Shown here piece by piece: positions 17,674 through 25,034 of a stretch of 42,153 bases of DNA. A program made the translations under genes and the position numbers. The notes beneath the pieces were generated by a model. That model ran no database searches. It was given only the letters and a program-made list of their open reading frames with translations, and was not told the origin of the DNA. Location of the stretch: assembly GCF_943193195.1 (NCBI RefSeq), contig NZ_CALPDG010000034.1, positions 1 to 42,153 on the forward strand, in the 5' to 3' direction. Each line of letters begins with the position of its first letter. The stretch's first letter is position 1. Origin of the DNA: Mediterraneibacter agrestimuris (GTDB lineage Bacteria; Bacillota; Clostridia; Lachnospirales; Lachnospiraceae).

Positions 17674-18118
17674 TTACAGGCTTAATATCTGTTCCAAATA
17701 CTTTCTGGCATTCATACTGATACAATAGCGTTTCTTTCTCAGTGACAGTTTCTTTCCCACATCAAAAAGTTTTAATATGGATAAACACCATTTATTTATG
17801 ATATTCAGATTCTGTGCTGCTGTTTTATCCAAAGTAGTGTTGGCATCTTCTTTAAACGTTACATCCAAATGCCAGTGCATAACCTCCACTGACCAGTGTT
17901 CCCTCACTGTCCTTGCAAACAGCTCCACATTTAACGGCAGGCTGCTGATATAATACCTCCTTTCTGTTACCTGTTTCCCTGACTGTTCCGTTGTCTTACA
18001 GATCATCCCTATGCTTTTTATACCTTTCCAACGGCTTTTTTCCTGCATCCAGCCTATCTTACTGCATTGGTAATATTCCCTTGTTTCTATTTGGGAATGG
18101 GATTTTTCTTTGGTAATT
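17674..18118 (-). pseudogene. ISAs1-family transposase, C-terminal part
   Basis: The frame reads EKSHSQIETREYYQCSKIGW then MQEKSRWKGIKSIGMICKTT, RYYISSLPLNVELFARTVRE and HWSVEVMHWHLDVTFKEDAN. This is the C-terminal half of ISAs1/H-repeat transposases (the R.HW..E..HW.LDV.F.ED signature). An internal ATG at 18048 gives 124 codons, but the similarity extends upstream to about 18118, where the phosphatase gene interrupts it. The catalytic N-terminal half is missing, so it cannot transpose itself. Confidence 0.8.
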
Positions 18119-18523
18119 CTATACCCGTTCTTTCATTTGGGCTGCGGATTCCCAAAGACATTGTACACCTTCAGGATGATGTCCACAGTTTTCTGTCAGT
18201 ATTCTGTAGGATTCTTCTGCTATTTCAGTAGGCAAAAATTCATACGAAACACTATCTGCCAACCATTCATGCAAATCAGTTTCTACACGCATCTCAATAT
18301 TTAAGTCTTTTGACAAAATAGCTGCGCTGTGTAATGTCCTGCCATATGGTGATGTGATAATCAGTTCAGCATATCTTAGTCGGCTGTCTTTTGCAGTTTC
18401 ATGAATCTGCTCGATTCCCTTTTCAGATAATGTCATCATGTTATAGGCAAAACCCTTATAAAACTTCTTTCCTGCCATTGACACATCCATTTCGCCATGA
18501 CGAATGAAATAGAATACAGCCAT
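18119..18523 (-). pseudogene. Histidine phosphatase (phosphoglycerate-mutase-like), C-terminus lost
   Basis: MAVFYFIRHGEMDVSMAGKK has the catalytic RHGE motif of the histidine-phosphatase superfamily, and LIITSPYGRTLHSAAILSK is the second family motif (SP..R...TA). DLHEWLAD carries the usual acidic residue. Relatives are about 190-210 aa and have a second catalytic His near the C-terminus (CHG). Here the frame ends at 135 codons, where IS sequence begins, and that His is missing. The ATG at 18523 follows TGAGGAGAAT; the longer start at 18538 lacks such a site. Probably inactive. Confidence 0.72.
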
Positions 18524-18650
18524 ACATATTCTCCTCAAATTCCGCTTGTTGTTGCGTTTAGTTTAGCACATTTATAGGACATCTACAAGATTCCGTGTAT
18601 GAAAAAGTTAAAAGAATGAATTCTTCACTTGACAATGTGGCAAAGAGGGC

Positions 18651-20315
18651 ATGAGCCTTGAAGATATTTATACCCAATTTAATATAGACCACCCGGCAGA
18701 CTTTACCGGGCATTCCCTTTCCGTCAGCGATGTGGTGGTGCTGCATCAGGACGGGGAGAACACAAGCCATTATGTGGATTCCGTTGGCTACAGGGAGATA
18801 CCGGAGTTTACAAAGGAACTTTCCGTATCAGCAGAAGTCACTGTGGAAAAAGCGGCGGTCATGGAGGAAACAGCAGAAGAAAATACAGCAGTCGAGCCGG
18901 ATAATGACAAGGTTTCCTATTATGTCATTGAGGATTTATCCACATGGGCGGAGAACAGCCCGGAAAAAAGTAAGCTGGAGCATTTTGACAGCCTTCCGGA
19001 AGCGGTGGCAAAATTTGCGGAGTACCGGGGAGAAGATGTGGAGGACAAGCCGGATATGGCAAGGGCAACTCTCGGCTTCAATGTCAATGGCAGCGAGTTT
19101 GACCTGATCCACGTCAGGAACCATGAAAACTGTCTGTCACTGGATTTTACACACAGCAGGGCGGCAGAGGAAAGCAGCCGCTTCATGGATGATTTGCAGA
19201 CTTTATATCATGAGGTCGGTTTTGATAAGGTAAGGGTACACCGGGAGATGTCACCGGAGGAAATCAAGGATTTTGTGAAACAGCGGTTTGAGCATCAGTT
19301 AAAGAGCAGCGGTCTTGATGATATTTCCCTCTATATGGACAGGTTTGATACACTTTACGGACAGGGGAAAATGGAACACCTCATGCCGACAGCTAACCAG
19401 AAGCAGATAGTGGAAGATGTACCGTTCATGGAGTGGGAAAATCCGTACATAGACACCAAAAGCCAGACAATGGGCAGAGAAGAAACAGAGCTTGTCTTCC
19501 GTCTGGCAGACCGTTATATCAGTATTCAAGAAGCTACGGAGGGATATGATTACACCATTTATGATATGAATTACCGGGAGCTGGACGGGGGTGTGTATGA
19601 CAATCCGGACATAACAATTAGACAGGCACTTGATGAGATTGTAACGGATTTGAAAGAGCCTATGCACAGGAGTGAACTGGAGGGCAGTATCCGCACTGAT
19701 GATGAACTGATACCGATTGATTATGATGGATTGATGGAAAAAGCGGAGCAGGCGGAAAAAGGGCATCTTGAGGAACGGATCAGAAACGAAGTGCCGGGTT
19801 CTCTGGAAAAGTGGCAGGCGGCTTTCCTTGCTGCAGAGATAGACCAGCTTTCCTACGATTATGATACCATTCAGTATAATCATACAGTGGAGGACAGGGA
19901 AGCGCAGATAGCGAACATCACAGAGGACATCAGGAACGGGAATACCGGGTATCTGAACGATTTCCTCAATGCGCTCATTTCAGACAGTATCAGAGAGGGC
20001 ATGACGGATATTTTCGGGAAAGGGACGGAGCTTGATGACAGTGAGGGCGTACAGACCGCAAGGAAAGCAAAGGAGCTGTTAGACAAGCTGGCGGAATATA
20101 AGCCGCTTGCAAAGATTGAGGAACTGGAAGAATGTAACTATAACATGATTGATAACGTCCTGAACAATGAGAAACCGAAAGAGGAAAAGCAGACAGGCAG
20201 AATTTCCATAAAGGAAAAGCTGGCGGAGAAAAAAGCGGTTATCGAACAGAGGGATAAGGGAGAAAAAGAAGTCCCGGAAAAGGGAATGGAGAAAAAATCA
20301 GAGAGGGAGATATAA
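18651..20315 (+). CDS. YodL/DUF4316-type ICE protein, N-terminally truncated
   Basis: 554 codons of a large protein found in Tn1549-like ICEs. It starts inside a YodL-type domain (SLEDIYTQFNIDHPADFTGH then SLSVSDVVVLHQDGENTSHY), continues with repeated LPD/DUF4316-like segments (YYVIEDLSTWAEN, YTIYDMNYRELDGGVYDNPD) and ends in a charged Lys/Glu tail. Full-length relatives carry more sequence ahead of the YodL part, and here the IS end lies 14 bases upstream. The ATG used is internal with no good ribosome site, so expression is doubtful. The family's function is unproven; an anti-restriction or DNA-handling role during transfer has been suggested. Confidence 0.72.
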   Translation: MSLEDIYTQFNIDHPADFTGHSLSVSDVVVLHQDGENTSHYVDSVGYREIPEFTKELSVSAEVTVEKAAVMEETAEENTAVEPDNDKVSYYVIEDLSTWAENSPEKSKLEHFDSLPEAVAKFAEYRGEDVEDKPDMARATLGFNVNGSEFDLIHVRNHENCLSLDFTHSRAAEESSRFMDDLQTLYHEVGFDKVRVHREMSPEEIKDFVKQRFEHQLKSSGLDDISLYMDRFDTLYGQGKMEHLMPTANQKQIVEDVPFMEWENPYIDTKSQTMGREETELVFRLADRYISIQEATEGYDYTIYDMNYRELDGGVYDNPDITIRQALDEIVTDLKEPMHRSELEGSIRTDDELIPIDYDGLMEKAEQAEKGHLEERIRNEVPGSLEKWQAAFLAAEIDQLSYDYDTIQYNHTVEDREAQIANITEDIRNGNTGYLNDFLNALISDSIREGMTDIFGKGTELDDSEGVQTARKAKELLDKLAEYKPLAKIEELEECNYNMIDNVLNNEKPKEEKQTGRISIKEKLAEKKAVIEQRDKGEKEVPEKGMEKKSEREI

Positions 20316-20318
20316 GCT

Positions 20319-20522
20319 ATGGATAAATTTACAGTGGAAGAAATCAATTTGATGTGCGTGTTTGAGGGGCAGGACAGGACGGGCATGATTGCCGAAATAA
20401 AGAATATAATCCCCCACATACAGGACAGCGATATGGTGGAGCTTGCGGAGCAGGTCACAGGGAAACTGGAAGCCATGAGCGATGAAGAATTTGCACAGGT
20501 CGCATTAGATGCGGCGGAGTAA
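20319..20522 (+). CDS. Small ICE-encoded acidic protein
   Basis: 67-aa acidic protein (MDKFTVEEINLMCVFEGQDR, then QVTGKLEAMSDEEFAQVAL). It belongs to a small transposon-encoded family that follows the DUF4316 gene in Tn1549-like elements; relatives share MDKFTVEEINLMC and a C-terminal L.AM.D.EF motif. GGGAGATATAAGCT precedes the start, 3 bases after the upstream stop. No function is known. Confidence 0.7.
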   Translation: MDKFTVEEINLMCVFEGQDRTGMIAEIKNIIPHIQDSDMVELAEQVTGKLEAMSDEEFAQVALDAAE

Positions 20523-20559
20523 TTAACGCAAAACTTTTATAGCATTATTCGACATAACG

Positions 20560-20568
20560 TGCTATAAT
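20560..20568 (+). promoter_or_regulatory. Extended -10 promoter for the small toxin
   Basis: TGCTATAAT is a perfect extended -10 (TGnTATAAT). No clear -35 is present. It would start a transcript with a leader of about 65 bases before the 27-aa hydrophobic peptide. Confidence 0.5.
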
Positions 20569-20639
20569 CCTCTTAGTCAGATTAGAGCGAGTAGGGATAG
20601 TCTGCGGTTGTCCTTTCTGGAAACGGAAAGGAGGTCGGT

Positions 20640-20723
20640 ATGAACACACTTGAGATACTTACACTGCTGTTGGTCATTTTCGCAGCATTAACATACTTAG
20701 ACAACAGAAACAACCGCAAATAA
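20640..20723 (+). CDS. Holin-like type I toxin peptide (27 aa)
   Basis: A very strong ribosome site (AAAGGAGGTCGGT) precedes MNTLEILTLLLVIFAALTYL then DNRNNRK: a short N-terminus, one hydrophobic helix and a basic tail. This is the layout of the putative holin-like toxin family (Hol_Tox) and of type I toxins in Firmicutes. A stem-loop (20731-20761) follows directly, as in type I modules where an antisense RNA overlaps the 3' end. The antitoxin RNA itself is not proven. It would act at the cell membrane and may stabilise the ICE. Confidence 0.7.
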   Translation: MNTLEILTLLLVIFAALTYLDNRNNRK

Positions 20724-20730
20724 CGGAAAA

Positions 20731-20761
20731 GGCTATCCTCTACTGCGAATAGAGAATAGCC
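20731..20761. terminator. Stem-loop after the toxin gene
   Basis: GGCTATCCTCT pairs with AGAGAATAGCC (one mismatch) and is followed by GTTTGTTTTTC. It is a likely terminator for the toxin mRNA or part of an antisense antitoxin RNA. Confidence 0.6.
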
Positions 20762-20893
20762 AGTGATCCGTTTGTTTTTCTAAAATTGATTACTCGTTTC
20801 CGATTGAACAACCGTCGGACGTGCTAGAATCCTTCGGCTTCTATGATGATTATAAACCAACACTGCGGATTTTGCAAGAGGGTTTAGGAGATG

Positions 20894-20919
20894 GGGGCGC
20901 TTCGGCGCTCCTATTTTTT
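20894..20919 (+). terminator. Rho-independent terminator
   Basis: GGGGCGC-TTCG-GCGCTCC with a stable UUCG tetraloop, then TATTTTTTG. It ends the toxin/antitoxin region. Bases 20762-20893 and 20920-21093 show no other gene. Confidence 0.75.
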
Positions 20920-21093
20920 GTGGATTTGTAGATTATCTTACATGAAAACGGTCTTGTCTGCAAGAAATTTTTCTGATTTTATAAATAGATAGGAAGGAAA
21001 GAGTGGGATTCCGCCGCAGCCGGCATTGTGGGGAGTTATGCACACTGTCCACGATGCTTTTTTTTGCTTTTAATGCCTTTTCGGGGCTGGATA

Positions 21094-21563
21094 TTACCGG
21101 GCAGGGTTATTGTCCCGGTCTGGCTGTTCCTGTGCGTTTTTTGGCGGCTCTGTGCGCCCTAAATACTGGTTCAGGTTCTCCAGTTTCCGGTTCAATGATT
21201 TCAGCTCCTTATCGCAGTTTTTGTAAGTGGCGGTCAGTTCCTTCTTCTGTGCGGTCAGCCCTGATATTCTGCTTTCAGTTTGTCAATGTTCAAGCCTTTT
21301 AAATGGATGCCCGCCTGTTCCAGCATACGCTTTGCGCCGCCATAAAGTATAATCTGGCTTTCATGCTTGCGGAAATATGCGTCAGGGTTTTTCGATTTCT
21401 TATAGGCAACATTGTAACACTATTTGAAGTCAATCGCTGCGGTTTCCGGCGCACAGGCATAGGAAGAAATATAGATGCTTTCGTCCGTCTTGTCCGGGTT
21501 GCATATGTAGGCTACCGCTTTATCAACGGTTACTGTGATAGCATGGATTTTTGTGTATGCCAT
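21094..21563 (-). pseudogene. MobP/VirD2-type relaxase, internally deleted and frameshifted
   Basis: ATG at 21563 overlaps mobC by 34 bases, as in intact Tn1549-like elements, and gives MAYTKIHAITVTVDKAVAYI then CNPDKTDESIYISSYACAPE, the usual relaxase N-terminus. The frame hits TAG at 21420-21422 after IDFK. It resumes in C-terminal relaxase sequence (KNPDAYFRKHESQIILYGGA, GIHLKGLNIDKLKAEYQ), hits TGA near 21255, and resumes one frame over as LTAQKKELTATYKNCDKELK to the stop at 21094. The central catalytic region with the HxHxH-type metal triad is missing. The element cannot nick its own oriT, so it would need a relaxase in trans. Confidence 0.78.
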
Positions 21564-21853
21564 ACCTGTTTCATCAACTCCTTTACTTCGTCCATATCTT
21601 CCTGATAGACATGGTTTGTGCTGTTAATTCTTTTTGCAATCTGGTTCAGGCTGGAGCTGATCCGTCCAAGCTCCGTATTGTATTCTCTTAAAAAACTGTA
21701 ATCCACATCATAGACGTATCCGTATAAAATCAGCTTCCGGATGAAAGCCGATTTGCTTTTCATGCCGGACAGTTTAAACTTCTCGTCAAGGATATACTGC
21801 TCTTTATCATCTAAGTGAAATTCATTCCGGTTGGTTCGTGTCCTGTTTGCCAT
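21530..21853 (-). CDS. mobC: MobC-like relaxosome accessory protein
   Basis: 107-aa basic protein (MANRTRTNRNEFHLDDKEQY, then FIRKLILYGYVYDVDYSFLR, ELGRISSSLNQIAKRINSTN). It fits the MobC/ribbon-helix-helix family that binds oriT next to the nick site and helps load the relaxase; the SLNQIAKRIN segment is the family hallmark. The ATG at 21853 is chosen over 21883 because AGAAAGGACG lies upstream. It looks intact although its partner relaxase is broken. Confidence 0.8.
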   Translation of the reverse strand: MANRTRTNRNEFHLDDKEQYILDEKFKLSGMKSKSAFIRKLILYGYVYDVDYSFLREYNTELGRISSSLNQIAKRINSTNHVYQEDMDEVKELMKQVWHTQKSMLSQ

Positions 21854-22041
21854 TTCTGCATCGTCCTTTCTAAATTTGGGCATAAAAAAACTGCTGTAAC
21901 TTGTCCGGTTTACAACAGTCTGGTTTCGTGTCTGTTCAGTTGTTCTTGGATAGAATTATCCATGTGTTATTGTAGCAAATCTGCGGGGGAAGGTCAAGGG
22001 CTTGCAGAGAAAAACGAAAAGAAAACCAAAGAGGGTTAGGG

Positions 22042-22162
22042 ATACTTCCCTATGGAAATTTCATCATACGGACGGTAGGGAAGTATGGGGAATTTCGCCC
22101 ATGTGTCCGGACATGGGCAGTGCTTGCTATTCTTGTCTTTCGACACTCCCGGAGGGTGTGTC
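22042..22162. other. Candidate oriT: cluster of three inverted repeats
   Basis: Three stem-loops follow each other upstream of mobC: ATACTTCCCTA/TAGGGAAGTAT (22042-22086, perfect 11 bp), GCCCATGT/ACATGGGC (22097-22118, perfect 8 bp, 6-base loop) and GACACTCCC/GGGTGTGTC (22142-22162, one mismatch). Position beside mobC-relaxase and the hairpin array match transfer origins of Tn1549/Tn916-type elements. The nick site is not identified. Bases 21854-22041 and 22163-22288 carry no gene. Confidence 0.6.
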
Positions 22163-22288
22163 AATGTTCTGATTATTTGGACAATTTGTTGGAAACACAT
22201 TTTGGATTCGTCAATTAAGGAATGGTTGATATTATTCGGATGTCCGTATATAATTATATCGAATAGATTTGATGAAAGGACGGATGAT

Positions 22289-22471
22289 ATGATGGAATAT
22301 ATGTCTGCGCCGCAGGCGGCGGAGAAGTGGGGAATTTCGGAAAGGCGTGTGCAGAAACTTTGTGAAAATAATCGGATACCAGGAGTAACAAAGCTCGGCT
22401 ATATGTGGCTCATACCAAAGAATACGAAAAAGCCCGCAGATGGGCGAAGAAAAGAAAACAAATTGCGGTGA
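22289..22471 (+). CDS. Small HTH regulator upstream of the two-component system
   Basis: About 60 aa (MMEYMSAPQAAEKWGISERR then VQKLCENNRIPGVTKLGYMW and LIPKNTKKPADGR). It is a winged HTH_17/excisionase-type DNA-binding protein and a paralogue of the one at 17210-17437. GAAAGGACGGAT is the likely ribosome site. The ATG at 22289 or 22292 is preferred over the long upstream extension, which would run through the oriT hairpins. It could regulate mobilisation or the cargo operon. Confidence 0.7.
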   Translation: MMEYMSAPQAAEKWGISERRVQKLCENNRIPGVTKLGYMWLIPKNTKKPADGRRKENKLR

Positions 22472-22494
22472 TATTTCTGTGACATTTTTATAAT
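22468..22494 (+). promoter_or_regulatory. Promoter/operator A of the two-component system
   Basis: GTGATATTTCTGTGACATTT is followed by TATAAT (22489-22494). The TTTCTGTGA/TGACATTT words recur upstream of both ABC operons, so this looks like an autoregulatory response-regulator site overlapping the promoter. Confidence 0.55.
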
Positions 22495-22522
22495 ACTTTA
22501 TTCAGTGAGAGGATGTGATTAT

Positions 22523-23206
22523 ATGAAGTTATTAGTGGTTGAGGATGATCGGCTTTTGAATAATACCCTGTGTTACAATCTGTCCGCCGCAGGGTATGCT
22601 GTGGATTCAGCTATGACAAAAGCTACGGCAACTCACTTATGCGAAAAACAGGACTATGATTTAATGATTCTCGATATTAACCTGCCAGACGGAAACGGTT
22701 TTGATTTTTGTAGAGAAATTAAAGAACGCCGTTCCGATACAGCAGTTATTTTTCTTACTGCAAATGATATGGAAAGCGATATGCTCCGGGGATTTGAACT
22801 TGGGGCAGATGATTATGTGACAAAGCCTTTTCCTATAAGCGTTTTTCAAAAGAAAGTGGCAGCACTTATCACTCGTATTCAAAAGCAGACAGGTGGTGAT
22901 TGTTATTCGGACGGAAACCTGTCTATCAATTTTTCTGAAACGACTGCTACGCTTGCCGGGGAATTGATTACTTTTACAGCTATGGAGTATCGTTTATTGC
23001 GTGTGTTTGTAAAAAATCCGAATAATGTTTTAACAAGGCAGGTTCTTCTTGAAAGACTATGGGATATTGATGGTAACTTTGTAGACGAACACGCCCTGAC
23101 CGCCGCTGTCAGCCGGATACGGAATAAAATTGAAATAAATGGCCGGCAATATATCAAAACGGTGTATGGTATGGGTTATATGTGGGTAGGGGGACTTCAA
23201 AAATGA
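22523..23206 (+). CDS. OmpR-family response regulator
   Basis: 227-aa regulator. Receiver domain: acidic pocket VEDD near residue 8, phospho-acceptor Asp51 (LMILDINLPDGNG), a conserved Thr in FLTAND and Lys in YVTKPFP. The C-terminal winged helix (about 130-225) contains FTAMEYRLLRVFVKNPNNVL, TRQVLLERLW and IKTVYGMGYMW. The ATG at 22523 follows GAGAGGATG, and its stop overlaps the kinase start (ATGA). Together with the kinase it is expected to activate the two ABC transporters that share its operator words. Most like regulators of peptide-antibiotic response (BceR/VraR-like in context). Confidence 0.9.
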   Translation: MKLLVVEDDRLLNNTLCYNLSAAGYAVDSAMTKATATHLCEKQDYDLMILDINLPDGNGFDFCREIKERRSDTAVIFLTANDMESDMLRGFELGADDYVTKPFPISVFQKKVAALITRIQKQTGGDCYSDGNLSINFSETTATLAGELITFTAMEYRLLRVFVKNPNNVLTRQVLLERLWDIDGNFVDEHALTAAVSRIRNKIEINGRQYIKTVYGMGYMWVGGLQK

Positions 23207-24234
23207 ACGCAAAGAAGTTGTCTATCAATAAAGCCTGTGTGTTTTTAGGCTTGGTACTTCTGCTGTCCGTTTTAGCAATTATCGTCATCTTATATAATTT
23301 GACGAATAGTACATTGGTAGTCTTATGCTGCCTGTTCTTTTGCTTGTTTGTTTTGGTCTGCGTGATTTGCTTTGTGGCGCTGGTTCGGCGCAGGCTGACT
23401 TTATTTTCCGATCTCTTTTGCAGGACGCTTGACGATATGCTGTCTGGGAATATAGAGCCTCTGCAAATGACTGAAGAAGAAAGCCTGTTCTATAAAATCA
23501 ATTACCGGCTGGAGCGGCTCTATGAAGTAATGAATGAGAATCGCCGCAATGTTGCTAAGGAACGGGCCGACCTGCAAGAGCTGATTTCAGATATTTCCCA
23601 TCAGGTGAAAACGCCGATTGCGAATCTAAAAATGATAAACAGCACGCTCATGGATCAGGAAGTTCCGCCACACAAGCAGAAAGAATTTTTATCAGCTTCC
23701 GCCAGTCAGCTTGATAAGCTGGATTTTCTCATGCAGGCTATGATTAAAACTTCCCGGCTGGAAACCGGCGTCATTTCTCTGGATAAGAAAAAGCAGACAA
23801 TCTATGACACCATCGCGTCAGCATTGGGCGGCATTTTGCTGAACGCAGAAAAGAAGCAAATTGATGTTTCGGTAAACTGCCCGGAGCATCTGGCAGTTCC
23901 TCATGATAGAAAATGGACGAGTGAAGCGTTGTTCAATATTTTGGATAATGCGGTAAAATACACGCCGGAGAATGGAAAAATCACTGTGACGGTGGAGTGC
24001 TGGGAATTGTATCTGAAAATCAGCATTGCCGACACAGGAAAGGGTATCCCGGAAAAACATCAAGGCGCGATCTTCAAGCGGTTTTATCGGGAGGACGATG
24101 TTCATGATGTAGATGGTATTGGCATTGGGCTGTATCTGGCCCGTGAAATCATTACCATGCAGGGGGGATATATCAAGCTGACTTCCGGCCCGGACATCGG
24201 TTCCTGCTTTATGGTATTTTTACTCCGTGATTGA
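23203..24234 (+). CDS. Intramembrane-sensing histidine kinase
   Basis: 343-aa membrane kinase. Two transmembrane helices (about 12-31 and 37-61) are separated by only a few residues, the hallmark of intramembrane-sensing kinases that detect through an ABC transporter rather than an outside domain. HisKA: ISDISHQVKTPIANL with His133. HATPase: LFNILDNAVKYTPENG (N box), DTGKGIPEKHQGAIFKRFYR and GIGLYLAREI (G boxes). The start codon overlaps the regulator's stop. It probably phosphorylates the upstream regulator on sensing a peptide antibiotic. Confidence 0.9.
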   Translation: MNAKKLSINKACVFLGLVLLLSVLAIIVILYNLTNSTLVVLCCLFFCLFVLVCVICFVALVRRRLTLFSDLFCRTLDDMLSGNIEPLQMTEEESLFYKINYRLERLYEVMNENRRNVAKERADLQELISDISHQVKTPIANLKMINSTLMDQEVPPHKQKEFLSASASQLDKLDFLMQAMIKTSRLETGVISLDKKKQTIYDTIASALGGILLNAEKKQIDVSVNCPEHLAVPHDRKWTSEALFNILDNAVKYTPENGKITVTVECWELYLKISIADTGKGIPEKHQGAIFKRFYREDDVHDVDGIGIGLYLAREIITMQGGYIKLTSGPDIGSCFMVFLLRD

Positions 24235-24244
24235 TGAGACTGTG

Positions 24245-24323
24245 AAATGTCACAGGATTGTGAGATTTTAATGCGTAAAAAACCTCTTGAGGTGACATTT
24301 CTGTGAGGATTGGTCTTTAAGAT
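24245..24323 (+). promoter_or_regulatory. Operator/promoter B before the FtsX-type ABC operon
   Basis: Two words are present, AATGTCACAGGATTGTGAG (about 24246) and GGTGACATTTCTGTGAGG (about 24291), followed by a weak -10 (TAAGAT, about 24318). The same pair, with the same order and nearly the same distance, lies upstream of the second ABC operon. They are likely binding sites for the response regulator at 22523. Confidence 0.7.
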
Positions 24324-24355
24324 AGAGCCATCACAAAGAAAGGATGGTGTTCTAT

Positions 24356-25021
24356 ATGAGCATATTACAAACAACTGATTTGAAAAAATATTATGGCACA
24401 GAGCCGAACATCACAAAAGCGTTGGATGGCGTGACTCTCTCGATTGAGGATGGGGAATTTGTTGCCATCGTTGGTACTTCCGGCAGCGGCAAGTCTACAC
24501 TACTGAATATGATGGGTGGCTTGGACACGCCGACTTCTGGCAGTATCAAAGTGAAAGGAAAAGAATTATCCAAATTCAAGGACGAACAGCTTACGATCTT
24601 TCGCAGGCGCAACATTGGTTTTATCTTCCAGAATTACAATCTTGTCCCCGTCCTGAATGTCTACGAAAATATTGTACTGCCGGTGGAGCTGGACGGCGAC
24701 ACCGTGGACAAGCGATTTATGAAAGAAGTTGTAAAACTGCTGGCTCTTGATGAAAAGCTCAATAGTATGCCCAACAACCTTTCCGGCGGCCAGCAGCAGC
24801 GTGTTGCGATTGCCCGCGCTCTTGTTTCCAAACCTGCCATAGTTCTTGCGGATGAACCCACCGGCAATCTCGATAGCCGAACAAGCAATGATGTGTTGGG
24901 CCTTTTGAAAGTTACCAGTCAAAAATTCCATCAAACCATTGTAATGATAACCCATAATAATGAAATCGCACAGCTTGCCGACCGCATTATCCGCATTGAG
25001 GACGGCAGAATTTCCGAGTAA
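24356..25021 (+). CDS. ABC transporter ATPase (MacB/BceA type)
   Basis: 221-aa ATPase. Walker [11 protein letters not shown]-loop [10 protein letters not shown], signature [15 protein letters not shown], Walker [13 protein letters not shown] and H-loop MITHNN are all intact. This subgroup (LolD/MacB/BceA) pairs with FtsX-type permeases and uses ATP for mechanical work on the outer face, often removing antimicrobial peptides from lipid targets. The ATG at 24356 is used; an in-frame ATG at 24344 is possible. It lies 13 bases before the permease. Confidence 0.92.
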   Translation: MSILQTTDLKKYYGTEPNITKALDGVTLSIEDGEFVAIVGTSGSGKSTLLNMMGGLDTPTSGSIKVKGKELSKFKDEQLTIFRRRNIGFIFQNYNLVPVLNVYENIVLPVELDGDTVDKRFMKEVVKLLALDEKLNSMPNNLSGGQQQRVAIARALVSKPAIVLADEPTGNLDSRTSNDVLGLLKVTSQKFHQTIVMITHNNEIAQLADRIIRIEDGRISE

Positions 25022-25034
25022 AGGGGGCGAAAAT

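Larger units (their letters stand above)
17651..18636 (-). mobile_element. Degenerate ISAs1-like insertion sequence
   Basis: CATTGTCAAGT (17651-17661) and ACTTGACAATG (18626-18636) are exact inverted repeats that frame an ISAs1-type transposase remnant. The 5' part of the transposase is replaced by a truncated histidine-phosphatase gene. The right end abuts ICE coding sequence at 18637. I see no target duplication, so the element has been rearranged. Confidence 0.55.

Noticed and set aside
19299-19883. 194-codon reverse reading frame inside the DUF4316 gene
   Set aside because: Shadow of the real gene: no start signal and a composition typical of an antisense frame.
21003-21605. Two forward reading frames of about 100 codons
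   Set aside because: They are the complement of the relaxase and mobC remnants, which explain the sequence better.
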